A stretch of 35,918 nucleotides of DNA from the NCBI GenBank assembly GCA_000739515.1, contig DF820456.1:26979-62896 (forward strand), in the 5' to 3' direction. A model generated the notes under the pieces. It searched no databases. It was given only the letters and a program-made list of their open reading frames with translations, and was not told the DNA's origin. Source of the DNA: Candidatus Moduliflexus flocculans. GTDB taxonomy: Bacteria; Moduliflexota; Moduliflexia; Moduliflexales; Moduliflexaceae. Numbering within the stretch: the first letter of the stretch is position 1; each line of letters begins with the position of its first letter. Both the position numbers and the translations under genes were made by a program. Below, piece after piece: positions 7,348 through 15,144 of the stretch.

Positions 7348-8289
7348 TTATCCCATCAGCCCTTTCAACCACTCGTATTCCTGCCGCAAGCCTTCTTCGA
7401 TGCCGACTTTCGGTTGATACAGCAATTCGTTTTTCGCAAGCGTGGTGTCGGCGCAGGTGTCTTGCACGTCCCCCTTTTGCTTCTCTTCGTAGGAAATCTT
7501 CGGTTCGATACCGCTGATTTTACCGAGAATCGCTAACACGTCGTTGACGGAAATGCGAGAGCCGCCGCCGATGTTATAGACGCCGCCGGGCGTGCCGTTG
7601 GTCATGGCGGAGATGTTCGCGTCCACCGCGTCCGCCACGAACGTAAAATCACGGGTCTGCTTGCCGTCGCCGTAAATGTGAATCGTGTCGCCCTTCAGAA
7701 TCGCTTTGATGAACTTGTTGAACGCCATGTCAGGCCGCTGGCGCGGGCCATAGACGGTAAAATAGCGCAATGAAATCGTCGGGACTTTGAAGTTTTTCCA
7801 GTACAACACGCAGAGATGCTCGGCGGCTAACTTCGAAACGCCATACGGCGAAACCGGCTGCAAAAACATCGTTTCCCGCATCGGGAATTCTTTCACATCA
7901 CCATACACCGACGATGACGAGGCGTAAATCAGGCGTTTGATCGGTTTCTCTTTGCAGGCGTCCAAAAGCTGCTGCGTCGCCTTGATGTTGTTTTCGGTGT
8001 AAATTTCGAAATCTTTGCCCCAACTGGCGCGGACGCCCGCCTGCGCCGCTTGATGGAAGACATAATCCACGCCGTCTAACAATTCGGATAAATTCACGTC
8101 TAACAGGCTTTTTTCGATAAACGTGAACTGCTTGCTTTCCCAGAGCTTCGTTAGATTTTTTTCTTTGAGCGCGCGAGGATAATAATCAATAAAGCAGTCA
8201 ATGCCAATCACTTCCGCGCCCATGCTGATAAGCCGTTCGGAGATATTCGAACCAAGAAATCCGGCAGCGCCGGTCACGAGACATTTCAT
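7348..8289 (-). CDS. NAD-dependent nucleotide-sugar epimerase/dehydratase (GalE / UDP-glucuronate epimerase type)
   Basis: The ATG at 8289 puts the Rossmann motif TGAAGFLG at the very N-terminus, so the longer frame upstream is ignored. The 313-residue protein is an extended short-chain dehydrogenase: the NAD-binding GxxGxxG, the segment VFHQAAQAGVRASW, the active-site Ser run (YASSSSVYG), YGVSK with catalytic Tyr and Lys, and RYFTVYGPRQRPDMA. The last two are typical of UDP-glucuronate 4-epimerases and close relatives. It likely makes a sugar nucleotide for surface polysaccharide. It stands alone between a hairpin and a palindromic element, and the exact substrate cannot be set from sequence. 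Confidence 0.88.
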   Translation of the reverse strand: MKCLVTGAAGFLGSNISERLISMGAEVIGIDCFIDYYPRALKEKNLTKLWESKQFTFIEKSLLDVNLSELLDGVDYVFHQAAQAGVRASWGKDFEIYTENNIKATQQLLDACKEKPIKRLIYASSSSVYGDVKEFPMRETMFLQPVSPYGVSKLAAEHLCVLYWKNFKVPTISLRYFTVYGPRQRPDMAFNKFIKAILKGDTIHIYGDGKQTRDFTFVADAVDANISAMTNGTPGGVYNIGGGSRISVNDVLAILGKISGIEPKISYEEKQKGDVQDTCADTTLAKNELLYQPKVGIEEGLRQEYEWLKGLMG

Positions 8290-8355
8290 AAAATAGATGG
8301 AATTATGAATGAAGAATAACGAGCCCTGCCAGGGTTTAATGAACATTAAAAATTA

Positions 8356-8473
8356 AATTCGGTAACGACCTTTTTCACCTCACCCCCTGCCCCCTCTCCA
8401 AAGGAGAGGGGAAATACTCCCCTCCCCTTTGGGGAGGGGTTGGGGGTGGGGTCTTTGTGGAGATTGCCGAATT
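8356..8473. repeat. 118-bp palindromic element with C-rich/G-rich arms
   Basis: AATTCGGTAA (8356-8365) is repeated inverted at 8464-8473 (9 of 10 bases). Inside are two G/C tract palindromes: CCCCTCTCC/GGAGAGGGG around 8390-8411 and CTCCCCTCCCC/GGGGAGGGG around 8418-8439. The outer arms (about 8379-8392 and 8440-8452) are also complementary. It carries no ORF. It resembles the two longer elements at 14805 and 35763 in its C-rich/G-rich core but has different ends. Confidence 0.65.
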
Positions 8474-8538
8474 ATTTTCTTAATCTTCATAAAACCCTAA
8501 CAGGGTTGTAATGATTCGTCATTCTTCATTCGTAATTT

Positions 8539-10299
8539 TTACAAATAGCGTTGTCGTTGCGTAAATGTGGTGTATAAGACTTTTTTGACTTCGGCGCTGG
8601 CCGGTTTTTTGAGGAATTCCTCGTAGAGCTTTTTAATGGTCGGGTTGTCGTGGGCTTTGCGAATCTCCTGTTCGCTGTCGAGCGCGTAGAGCGCCTGCCT
8701 GCGGGCGCGAAGAATCTCGTCGTTCCAGGGAAGCGGTTCGCCGCCGCCATGCGCGCAGCCCTGCGGACACCCTTTGATTTCAACGTAGTGATACGCCTTT
8801 TTTTCTTTGGCGATTTTTTCCAGCAAGCGCCCGACATTGCCCGTGCCATGCACAATCGCGCCAAGAATATTGTCCTGGCCGGTTTTGAGCGTGATTTCGG
8901 CAAAGCCGTCGGTGTCGCGCATGGTGGAAAATTCTGGAGTTTTTAATTTTTTTTCAGTGAATAATTCATAAAACGTGCGCATCACGCCTTCGATCATGCC
9001 GCCTGCCGCGCATGTCAGCATTCCCGCGCCAGACGCTTGATCAAATGGCGGATCATACGGCTGCGGCGGCAGAGACATTAACGAATCGCCTAACAACCCG
9101 GACAACAGGCTGGCGAGTTCTTTGGTCGTCAGGCAGGCGTCAATCATCGGCTCGCCGTTAATGCTCATTTCCGGGCGCAGCCGCTCGAGCTTCTCCGCCG
9201 TGCAGGGAGTCAGCGACACGATAAAGACCTGTTCCGGCAGCAAGCCGCGTTTCGGCGCTTCATACATTTTGATCAACGACGCTAATGCCTGCGCCGGAGA
9301 TTTGCAAGTCGAAAGGAGCGGCAGCATATTCGGATGAAAATGTTCGATATATTTCACCCACGCCGGGCTGGACGACGAAAACATCGGCAGCCGCTTGCCG
9401 GATCGGACTCTCGACAGCAATTGATAGGCATCTTCCAGCATCACGATGTCGCCGCCGACACTGACATCGAACACCGCATCCACGCCAATCGTTTTTAATG
9501 CGCCGACGAGTTGCTGGTTCAACCTCGTTCCTGGCTCAATGCCGAATTCTTCGCCGATAGAGACGCCCACCATCGGCGACAGAAGCGCCATCACCTGCAC
9601 ATCAGGATTGCGCAGCGCGGCTTGCACAATCGCCAGGTCGGATTTTTCGTAAAACGCATTGACGGGACATATTTGAATGCATTGCCCGCAGGCCGTGCAT
9701 TCCACATCATTCAAGCTCTGTCCGAATGCGGTTTCGATATTTCTGCGCGGGCCGCGCTTCGCAAAATCAATCACGTCCACGCGCTGAATGTTGCGGCAGG
9801 CATCAATGCAGAGGCCGCACAAAATGCACATATTCGGGTCATGGCCAATAGCCTGGCTTTTTTCATCCAACGGCCAGCGCGGGTAAAGCGGTTTGCCGTC
9901 TTTGACCACAGCATCTCGCCGAGAAAATCGCGGGCGCTGCACGCCGAACTGTCTGGCTAACTGTTGAAGCTGGCATTTGCCATTGCGGTAACAGGTCAGG
10001 CATTGCATCGGGTGTTGCGCCGCCAATAATTCGACGCTCATCCGGCGCGACGCAATGACTTCTGGCGTCTGCGTATGCACAATCATTCCTGGCTCGACCT
10101 GCAAACGGCAGGCAGGCTCAAGTTGATCATGCCCTTCGATTTGAACCACGCACACCCGACAGCGTCCTGACGCGGTGACTTCTGGATGAGCGCACAAGGT
10201 CGGGATAGCGATGTCATACGATTGCGCCGCTTCTAACACGGTTGTGCCTGGTGGCACTTGCATTTCCGTTCCATCAATCTGTAAAGTTACGACATCCAT
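8539..10299 (-). CDS. [FeFe]-hydrogenase-like (HydA-type) protein with altered H-cluster L1 motif
   Basis: The 586-residue protein has the full M3-type [FeFe]-hydrogenase layout. A plant-type [2Fe-2S] domain has Cys36, 47, 50, 64; a His-Cys3 [4Fe-4S] site has His96, Cys100, 103, 109; two ferredoxin clusters have Cys158, 161, 164, 168 and Cys201, 204, 207, 211. The H-cluster region keeps L2 (TPCTAEK, Cys366) and L3 (GCPQGCAHGGG, Cys511 and Cys515). L1 reads MFSSSSPAW at 306-314 instead of the canonical TSCCPxW, so both the proton-relay cysteine and one [4Fe-4S]-H ligand are serine. Normal H2 turnover is therefore doubtful. It ends a unit with NuoF-like and CheW genes, 62 bases after the NuoF-like stop. 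A redox or H2 sensing role is inferred. Confidence 0.9.
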   Translation of the reverse strand: MDVVTLQIDGTEMQVPPGTTVLEAAQSYDIAIPTLCAHPEVTASGRCRVCVVQIEGHDQLEPACRLQVEPGMIVHTQTPEVIASRRMSVELLAAQHPMQCLTCYRNGKCQLQQLARQFGVQRPRFSRRDAVVKDGKPLYPRWPLDEKSQAIGHDPNMCILCGLCIDACRNIQRVDVIDFAKRGPRRNIETAFGQSLNDVECTACGQCIQICPVNAFYEKSDLAIVQAALRNPDVQVMALLSPMVGVSIGEEFGIEPGTRLNQQLVGALKTIGVDAVFDVSVGGDIVMLEDAYQLLSRVRSGKRLPMFSSSSPAWVKYIEHFHPNMLPLLSTCKSPAQALASLIKMYEAPKRGLLPEQVFIVSLTPCTAEKLERLRPEMSINGEPMIDACLTTKELASLLSGLLGDSLMSLPPQPYDPPFDQASGAGMLTCAAGGMIEGVMRTFYELFTEKKLKTPEFSTMRDTDGFAEITLKTGQDNILGAIVHGTGNVGRLLEKIAKEKKAYHYVEIKGCPQGCAHGGGEPLPWNDEILRARRQALYALDSEQEIRKAHDNPTIKKLYEEFLKKPASAEVKKVLYTTFTQRQRYL

Positions 10300-10312
10300 A
10301 CATTGGAATTAG

Positions 10313-10353
10313 GAATTAAGAATTAAGAATTACGAGTTCTTAATTCTTAATTC
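10313..10353. repeat. AT-rich perfect hairpin between the NuoF-like and HydA-like genes
   Basis: A perfect 17-bp stem (10313-10329 with 10337-10353) built from repeats of GAATTAA/TTAATTC encloses a 7-base loop. It occupies most of the 62-base gap inside the unit, just before the HydA-like ATG, which has no good ribosome site. It could change mRNA stability or relative expression of the two subunits, or be one of the dispersed palindromes of this genome. Confidence 0.6.
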
Positions 10354-10361
10354 GTAATTAA

Positions 10362-12206
10362 TTAAAAGCAGACGCCTGCCTTGCAGCGTTTTTGGAGATG
10401 ATCTTCATATTCCTTGCGAAAATACGTCAGGGTCGTGGTCACGCTGACACAGCTTTCTTTGCAGAACACGCACAGGCTGGTGCGGCGGATATACTCGATT
10501 AAACTGGTTAGCAGCGCATGCGCGTCCGCTAAATTGCGGCGGCGGCATCCCGGAATATCGCGCCCTTCGCGGAGCGCCTGAAGGATTGAAACCAGTTGAT
10601 AAATCCCTTCTCGTCCGGCGGTGCATTGGCCGCATAATTCATCAAGCGCAAACAACAAGTGTTGAGCGGCACGATCTATCAGGCAGACTGATTGATCGAG
10701 GACTTCGATGGTGCTGGCGCCAAAATGCAGGCCGCAATGCCGCAAGCTCTCGTGATCGAGCGGCGTCTCAAATTGCTCCGGGGCAAGATAGCCGCCAGAT
10801 GGGCCGCCGATATGCAGCGCTTTCACAGCGCTCAAATCAGCGCCGCCGATATCCGCAATAATATCACGCAACGGCGTTCCTAACGGCACTTCGATAATGC
10901 CGGGACGCGGCACCGCTCCGGCAAGCGTCAGGCATTTCGTGCCGGGGTTATCGGTGACGCCGGTTGCCGTGAACCAACTGAAATCGTGCTGAATCAAGAG
11001 CGGAATATTCGCCAGAGTTTCAACGTCATGAATCAGGGTCGGCTTGCCCCATAAGCCATGATCTTCAAGATACGGCGGCATGGGGCGCGTTCCGACATCG
11101 CCCTCCAGGAACGAAATAATAGATGTGTCTTCGCCGACTAAATAGCCAGACGGCGCGCGGCGAATTTCGATATTAAACGAAAATTCCGTGCCCAAAATTT
11201 CCGGGCCGAGATAATTGTTCTCCTTTGCCAAATCAAGAGCGCGCTGCAAACGTCGCGCAGCAAGGTCGAAGGCTGGATTGAGATAAATGATGCCATGCGT
11301 CGCCCGCACCGCATAGGCCGTGATGAGCATGCCTTCCAGCACGGTAAACGGATCGCTCTCCAGCAGGGTGCGATCTTTCAGCGAGACGCCATATCCTTCA
11401 TGCGCATTGCAGATCAGGTACTTCTGCGGGCGTTCATTGTTTGGGGCGTTCGCGCTGTCCGCCCCTTCATCGCGATCATGCGCGATCATGCGCTTCCACT
11501 TTTTCAGCAGGACCTCACCGGTTCCGCCGCGCGACCGCAAACCGGAAAGCCCTACTAAATTCAGCACTTCGTCGGGCGTCATGCGATTCAACGCCTTTGA
11601 CAGACCGAGAAAGCCTTCTTCCAGAAAATACTCGTCGAGGTTATCCGGGTCAATCAGCCCGCAGCGCCGCAGAACGCGAAGGTTTTGTGAGTGGAAAAAT
11701 TCGAGATATTGAATTACTGGCACGGAATCAATCAGCTTCTTGGAGTCATCTGAGAATTGCCCGAGTACCCATTCTTCCACGACTTTTTTCTGCTCGATAT
11801 GCTCCGCAATGATGCGCGGAATCATCTCTTCGGTCACGTTTGCATAGACAATCGTCGGATAGTCTGGCGAGGAGACTGAGAGGAACGGTGCATCCGCCAC
11901 ATTGCCCAATCCGCCGGTGATGCCGAGCGTCACGTGCGGCAACTCGCGGCGACGCAGTTCCATGAAGATCGTGTTGACAATATTCCCGATCTGTTCTTCC
12001 GGCAGATAGCTGCATGTCGTGATCTTCAGGAGAATTCCTTCGCCGTACCGAATCTTGCGGATGACGGCGTCGCGTTTTTCGACACACGCCTCATTTTCAT
12101 GACACTCCGAGAGCGGGCGTTTGATTAAGCATTCCGTCACTTTGGGACACCGCTGAAACTCGCTGTCAATACATTTGGCGCAACATTTATCTGTGAGTTT
12201 TTTCAT
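10362..12206 (-). CDS. NuoF/HydB-like flavoprotein subunit with degenerate cofactor motifs
   Basis: The 614-residue protein aligns by eye with NuoF-type subunits of NAD-linked hydrogenases. In order: a Cys-rich N-terminus (1-45), a thioredoxin-like domain (about 58-140), the FMN/NADH Rossmann core (GLSGLRSRGGTG 219-230; KYLICNAHEGYGVSLKDR 262-279; SGYLVGEDTSIISFLEG 353-369), an SLBB domain and the N3 [4Fe-4S] helix bundle. Deviations are consistent. TGGLGNV replaces TGCLGLC in the thioredoxin-like domain, so its [2Fe-2S] cluster is lost. AHEGYG replaces ADEGEPG at the nucleotide site. CGQCTAG replaces CGxCxPC at N3 (Cys525, Cys528, then Gly531). It starts six bases after the CheW-type gene. 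Probably a partner of the HydA-like protein with an altered or sensory role. Confidence 0.85.
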   Translation of the reverse strand: MKKLTDKCCAKCIDSEFQRCPKVTECLIKRPLSECHENEACVEKRDAVIRKIRYGEGILLKITTCSYLPEEQIGNIVNTIFMELRRRELPHVTLGITGGLGNVADAPFLSVSSPDYPTIVYANVTEEMIPRIIAEHIEQKKVVEEWVLGQFSDDSKKLIDSVPVIQYLEFFHSQNLRVLRRCGLIDPDNLDEYFLEEGFLGLSKALNRMTPDEVLNLVGLSGLRSRGGTGEVLLKKWKRMIAHDRDEGADSANAPNNERPQKYLICNAHEGYGVSLKDRTLLESDPFTVLEGMLITAYAVRATHGIIYLNPAFDLAARRLQRALDLAKENNYLGPEILGTEFSFNIEIRRAPSGYLVGEDTSIISFLEGDVGTRPMPPYLEDHGLWGKPTLIHDVETLANIPLLIQHDFSWFTATGVTDNPGTKCLTLAGAVPRPGIIEVPLGTPLRDIIADIGGADLSAVKALHIGGPSGGYLAPEQFETPLDHESLRHCGLHFGASTIEVLDQSVCLIDRAAQHLLFALDELCGQCTAGREGIYQLVSILQALREGRDIPGCRRRNLADAHALLTSLIEYIRRTSLCVFCKESCVSVTTTLTYFRKEYEDHLQKRCKAGVCF

Positions 12207-12212
12207 GTCCGC

Positions 12213-13736
12213 TTACTGCTCCTTTGAGTGATAATACGTATGTAATTTATGCAGACGACATGTCGGTATTCGCAACCGCGCCGCAATTGCGCGGAAGGCT
12301 GCGGTTTCTGTGGACTCGGCCTTGATAAATTCGCTCATCCATTCTGGCAGCGTTGTGGCTGAAAATTGGCGCGCGATCACCGATGATTCCGTTTCATGCT
12401 CGTTATCCGGCGCGGCGATTCGTGGCGAGCGCTCTTTTTCAGCGTCCAGCAAAGGGGCGGCATTCTCGCGCAGATCGAGGCCGATGTTTCGATAGTCATG
12501 CAATCGCTTGGCAAGCTGTAACAGCGAAAGATGGTACTGCTCCGCAAGCCATTGAATATGGCGGCGCGTCAGCGTGTCGCGACGTTCATGCAGCCGTTGC
12601 AGCACATCTTCAAGGCGCAGGCGGCTGGTCGCGTAACGCTGTAAACGAGCGAGCAGTTCATGATCACGCTCGTTTTCCGGCATGGCTTTTTCTGAGAGTT
12701 CCGTTGGTTGAAACGGCGCAAACGTCGCAGATGATTGATAATAGGTGAAATATTTGCGCAAGCGCACTGACGGAATGCGCAGGGCTGCCGCCGCCAATCT
12801 GCCGATGTCTCGCTGAGAGGCCAATTCTTCCGCTGATACAGGCTGCGCGTCTCCTTTTGTGATCCCTGTAGCGGCGTCGCAATGCAACGTGGCCTCAAAA
12901 ATAGCTGGCACGGCTGGATTCTGGGGCAATTGAACCCGCAAAGTCTCTATGGATTCGCGCGTTTTTAACGAACGCTGCTCGTCTGAATGATGCGGATGCT
13001 GGGTTGCGGCATGTTTCGAGAGCGACATATAGCCTTCGTCTCCAGCGCGAGCCTCCTGGAAACTGTGCGAACTGGCGGTTGTCTCGCCGCTTTCTTTCAC
13101 GGCTTGCGGCTGAAAATCGGCATAATAGGACGAGATTTTATGCGCTTGCACAGGGGGCAGGCTCATCGCATGAGACATTTTGCGAATCATCCCTTCATCT
13201 AACTGCCGTTGGAGCGACAGCACGGTTTCTAACGTGCGCGTAATGCCGCCCGGCACGTCGCGATAGTGGAAAGCGATTTTTTCCGAATACGAAATCGGCA
13301 GCAGTTGAACGCGCATGTATGATGAAAATAAGCGTTCTAAATCGGGAATCAGCAGAATTTCGTCTTCTTCAGCCACGACGCCATGCAGCAAATCTGCCGG
13401 AAAGCCGGCGATGGCAAACGGCGGCAGAATCTCCTTTTCGGAAGCCTGCCTGAAATGCGAGATGGATTCGACCAATATGCCAATCATGCCGATGGAGTAT
13501 TGTCCAACAATCATGGTCGTGCCGGGCAGCAGCGGCAACGGCGTTAATCCAAGCCGTTTTCGCAAGTCGGCAATGACCACGATGTAATCGCGCAACTCCA
13601 TTAATCCGACAACATAAGGAAGCGGGCGCGGAATCACGCGAAATTTCTCTAATCGGACGATTTCCAGGATTTGATCCGTGAACATGCCGAATTGAATATT
13701 CGCTAAGCGGAATTTAATAATGCCGACATCTGCCAT
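12213..13736 (-). CDS. CheW-domain protein with four NuoE-like helical repeats
   Basis: Residues 4-147 of this 507-residue protein form a CheW domain: FRLANIQFGMFTDQILEIVR, then PLPYVVGLMELRDYIVVIADLRKRLGL and the strand MIGILVESI. After it come four spaced helical units of about 40 residues, each ending in a signature close to the NuoE/HndA N-terminal helix bundle (LGIPxxxVxxxxTFYxxF): LPPVQAHKISSYYADF (193-208), LRIPSVRLRKYFTYYQS (319-335), YHLSLLQLAKRLHDYRN (401-417) and LRIPTCRLHKLHTYYHS (488-504). The NuoE [2Fe-2S] domain itself is absent. Linkers are polar and low in complexity. The gene leads the NuoF-like/HydA-like unit, so it appears to take the NuoE position and to connect the complex to chemotaxis receptors or CheA. 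The repeat assignment is my reading by eye. Confidence 0.8.
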   Translation of the reverse strand: MADVGIIKFRLANIQFGMFTDQILEIVRLEKFRVIPRPLPYVVGLMELRDYIVVIADLRKRLGLTPLPLLPGTTMIVGQYSIGMIGILVESISHFRQASEKEILPPFAIAGFPADLLHGVVAEEDEILLIPDLERLFSSYMRVQLLPISYSEKIAFHYRDVPGGITRTLETVLSLQRQLDEGMIRKMSHAMSLPPVQAHKISSYYADFQPQAVKESGETTASSHSFQEARAGDEGYMSLSKHAATQHPHHSDEQRSLKTRESIETLRVQLPQNPAVPAIFEATLHCDAATGITKGDAQPVSAEELASQRDIGRLAAAALRIPSVRLRKYFTYYQSSATFAPFQPTELSEKAMPENERDHELLARLQRYATSRLRLEDVLQRLHERRDTLTRRHIQWLAEQYHLSLLQLAKRLHDYRNIGLDLRENAAPLLDAEKERSPRIAAPDNEHETESSVIARQFSATTLPEWMSEFIKAESTETAAFRAIAARLRIPTCRLHKLHTYYHSKEQ

Positions 13737-13836
13737 AAGGCGTCATTCATCAGGAAATACCATTTTTACGCCGGGACGCCAGGAAATTGGGTTCGTTCTT
13801 GCTTTGCATCGCGGCGTGTAAAGAATGATTTCCCAC

Positions 13837-14799
13837 TCATGCTCTCTCTTGCGTTCGCAATTTATCAAGTAACTGGCGCATATCATCCGGCAGGTCGGTC
13901 GTGAATGTCATCTCCTGCTGCGTCACAGGATGGCGAAACCGGATGGTCTGCGCGTGCAGCGCCTGTCGCGTCATGCCAAGATTATTTCTGGAACTGCTGC
14001 CATAGACCGGATCGCCGACCACCGGATGCTGAATATGCTTCAAATGCACGCGAATCTGATGCGTCCGCCCGGTTTTCAGTTCGACTTCCACCAGCGTATG
14101 CTGCGGAAATTGTTCTAACACGCGATACAACGATAGGGCATTGCGTCCGTGTTCCTCATCAACGGCCATGCGCTGCCGGTCGGTGCGATGGCGGCCAATC
14201 GGCGCGTCAATGCTGCCGGTTAGTTCCCGAAAACGCCCGTGCGCAAGGGCGATATAGATGCGGCTCAACTCTCGCGACTTTAACTGCGCCGACAAATTCG
14301 CATGAGCCTCATCGTTTTTGGCGACAATCATCACGCCAGACGTGTCGCGATCCAAGCGATGCACGATGCCGGGGCGCTGCACGCCGCCGATGCCGGATAA
14401 ATCATCGCAATGATGCAGCAAGCCATGCACAAGCGTGCCGCTGTCATGCCCCGGCGCGGGATGCACCACCATGCCTGCCGGTTTGTTGATGACGAGCAGA
14501 TGCGCGTCCTCAAACAAGACATTCAGCGGAATTGCTTCGGCAGCGACTTCTAACGGGCGCGGCGGCGGAACGGAAACGGCGATTTCATCCCCTGCCCGCA
14601 CAGCATAACCGGTTTTGACGACCGCGCCGTTGACAGTGACGTTGCCATCCACAATCAATTTGCGCAGATGAGAGCGGGAAAACGCAAATTCCTCTTGCCC
14701 CATCAGAAAAAGATCAAGCCGGCATTTTTCCGTCAGCGAGCCTGCGTCATCCGCGTTTATCAGCATGTCAGGCCGCACAATAATTGTATGCAATTCCAT
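13837..14799 (-). CDS. RluD-type 23S rRNA pseudouridine synthase (RluA family)
   Basis: The 320-residue protein has an S4 RNA-binding domain (about 25-85: SRSHLRKLIVDGNVTVNG) and an RluA-family catalytic domain. The catalytic aspartate is in GIVHRLDRDTSGVMIVAKND at about residues 144-163, and the family blocks INKPAGMVVHPAPGH and TGRTHQIRVHL are intact. RluD-type enzymes convert uridines in the 23S rRNA decoding-interface helix or similar sites. The ATG at 14799 has only a weak GAG ribosome site, which lies within the end of a palindromic element (14805-14963). The stop is 100 bases from the CheW-type gene downstream. The exact paralogue (RluC/RluD) is not certain. Confidence 0.92.
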   Translation of the reverse strand: MELHTIIVRPDMLINADDAGSLTEKCRLDLFLMGQEEFAFSRSHLRKLIVDGNVTVNGAVVKTGYAVRAGDEIAVSVPPPRPLEVAAEAIPLNVLFEDAHLLVINKPAGMVVHPAPGHDSGTLVHGLLHHCDDLSGIGGVQRPGIVHRLDRDTSGVMIVAKNDEAHANLSAQLKSRELSRIYIALAHGRFRELTGSIDAPIGRHRTDRQRMAVDEEHGRNALSLYRVLEQFPQHTLVEVELKTGRTHQIRVHLKHIQHPVVGDPVYGSSSRNNLGMTRQALHAQTIRFRHPVTQQEMTFTTDLPDDMRQLLDKLRTQERA

Positions 14800-14804
14800 G
14801 TTAT

Positions 14805-14963
14805 TAACTCATATTACGCAGCGTTGCCGACAATTCCCCTCCTGGGAGGGGCAAGGGGTGGGTATCGTCATGCGCAGCGTTTTCGTTTGCAACCCACCCC
14901 CAACCCCTCCCTGGAGGGGAGCTCGCGGTCAGCAGCCTCGAATCTGCTGCGTAACATGAGTTA
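14805..14963. mobile_element. 159-bp MITE-like palindromic element, copy A, upstream of rluD
   Basis: The element is bounded by 18-bp terminal inverted repeats, TAACTCATATTACGCAGC (14805-14822) and the complement of 14946-14963, with one mismatch. Inside, CCCCTCCTGGGAGGGG and CCCTCCCTGGAGGGG palindromes are separated by about 45 bp of unique sequence. No ORF is present. A second copy in opposite orientation lies at 35763-35918: its right end matches this copy's left end (CGACAATTCCCCTCCTGGGA is shared) and its left end matches this copy's right end. It sits six bases from the rluD start codon, so rluD mRNA from the upstream promoter would carry it as a folded leader. Confidence 0.8.
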
Positions 14964-14989
14964 TTCAGTTCAAATCCTCTTTATCGTAC

Positions 14990-15016
14990 CTTATAAAGAA
15001 AGATCGTTTCTGTCAA
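14990..15016 (-). promoter_or_regulatory. Candidate sigma-70 promoter for rluD
   Basis: On the minus strand TTGACA (complement of 15011-15016) and TATAAG (complement of 14990-14995) are 15 bases apart, a little short but with a perfect -35. A transcript from here would include the palindromic element at 14805-14963 before reaching rluD. The rest of the 14964-15144 gap holds no gene that I can see. Confidence 0.4.
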
Positions 15017-15144
15017 CAGAAAATCTTCTGACAAGACGCATTCGCGCATTTTCAACTCGTTACCTGTGCATGATTCGACAAGCGTCGTGAATTAAGAGTA
15101 AAAGGAAGCGATAAAGAAAATGAGAGCGAAGCATTCGCCCGCAT

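Noticed and set aside
8290..8346. Longer start for the epimerase at 8346
   Set aside because: It would add 19 residues before the Rossmann glycine motif, which normally sits at the N-terminus in this family.
13905..14489. Plus-strand 194-codon ORF opposite rluD
   Set aside because: Antisense to a conserved gene with an Arg/Cys/His-biased translation typical of shadow frames.
14805..14963. Palindromic element considered as a riboswitch or T-box leader of rluD
   Set aside because: Terminal inverted repeats and a second copy upstream of an unrelated gene fit a dispersed element better; no known riboswitch core was seen.
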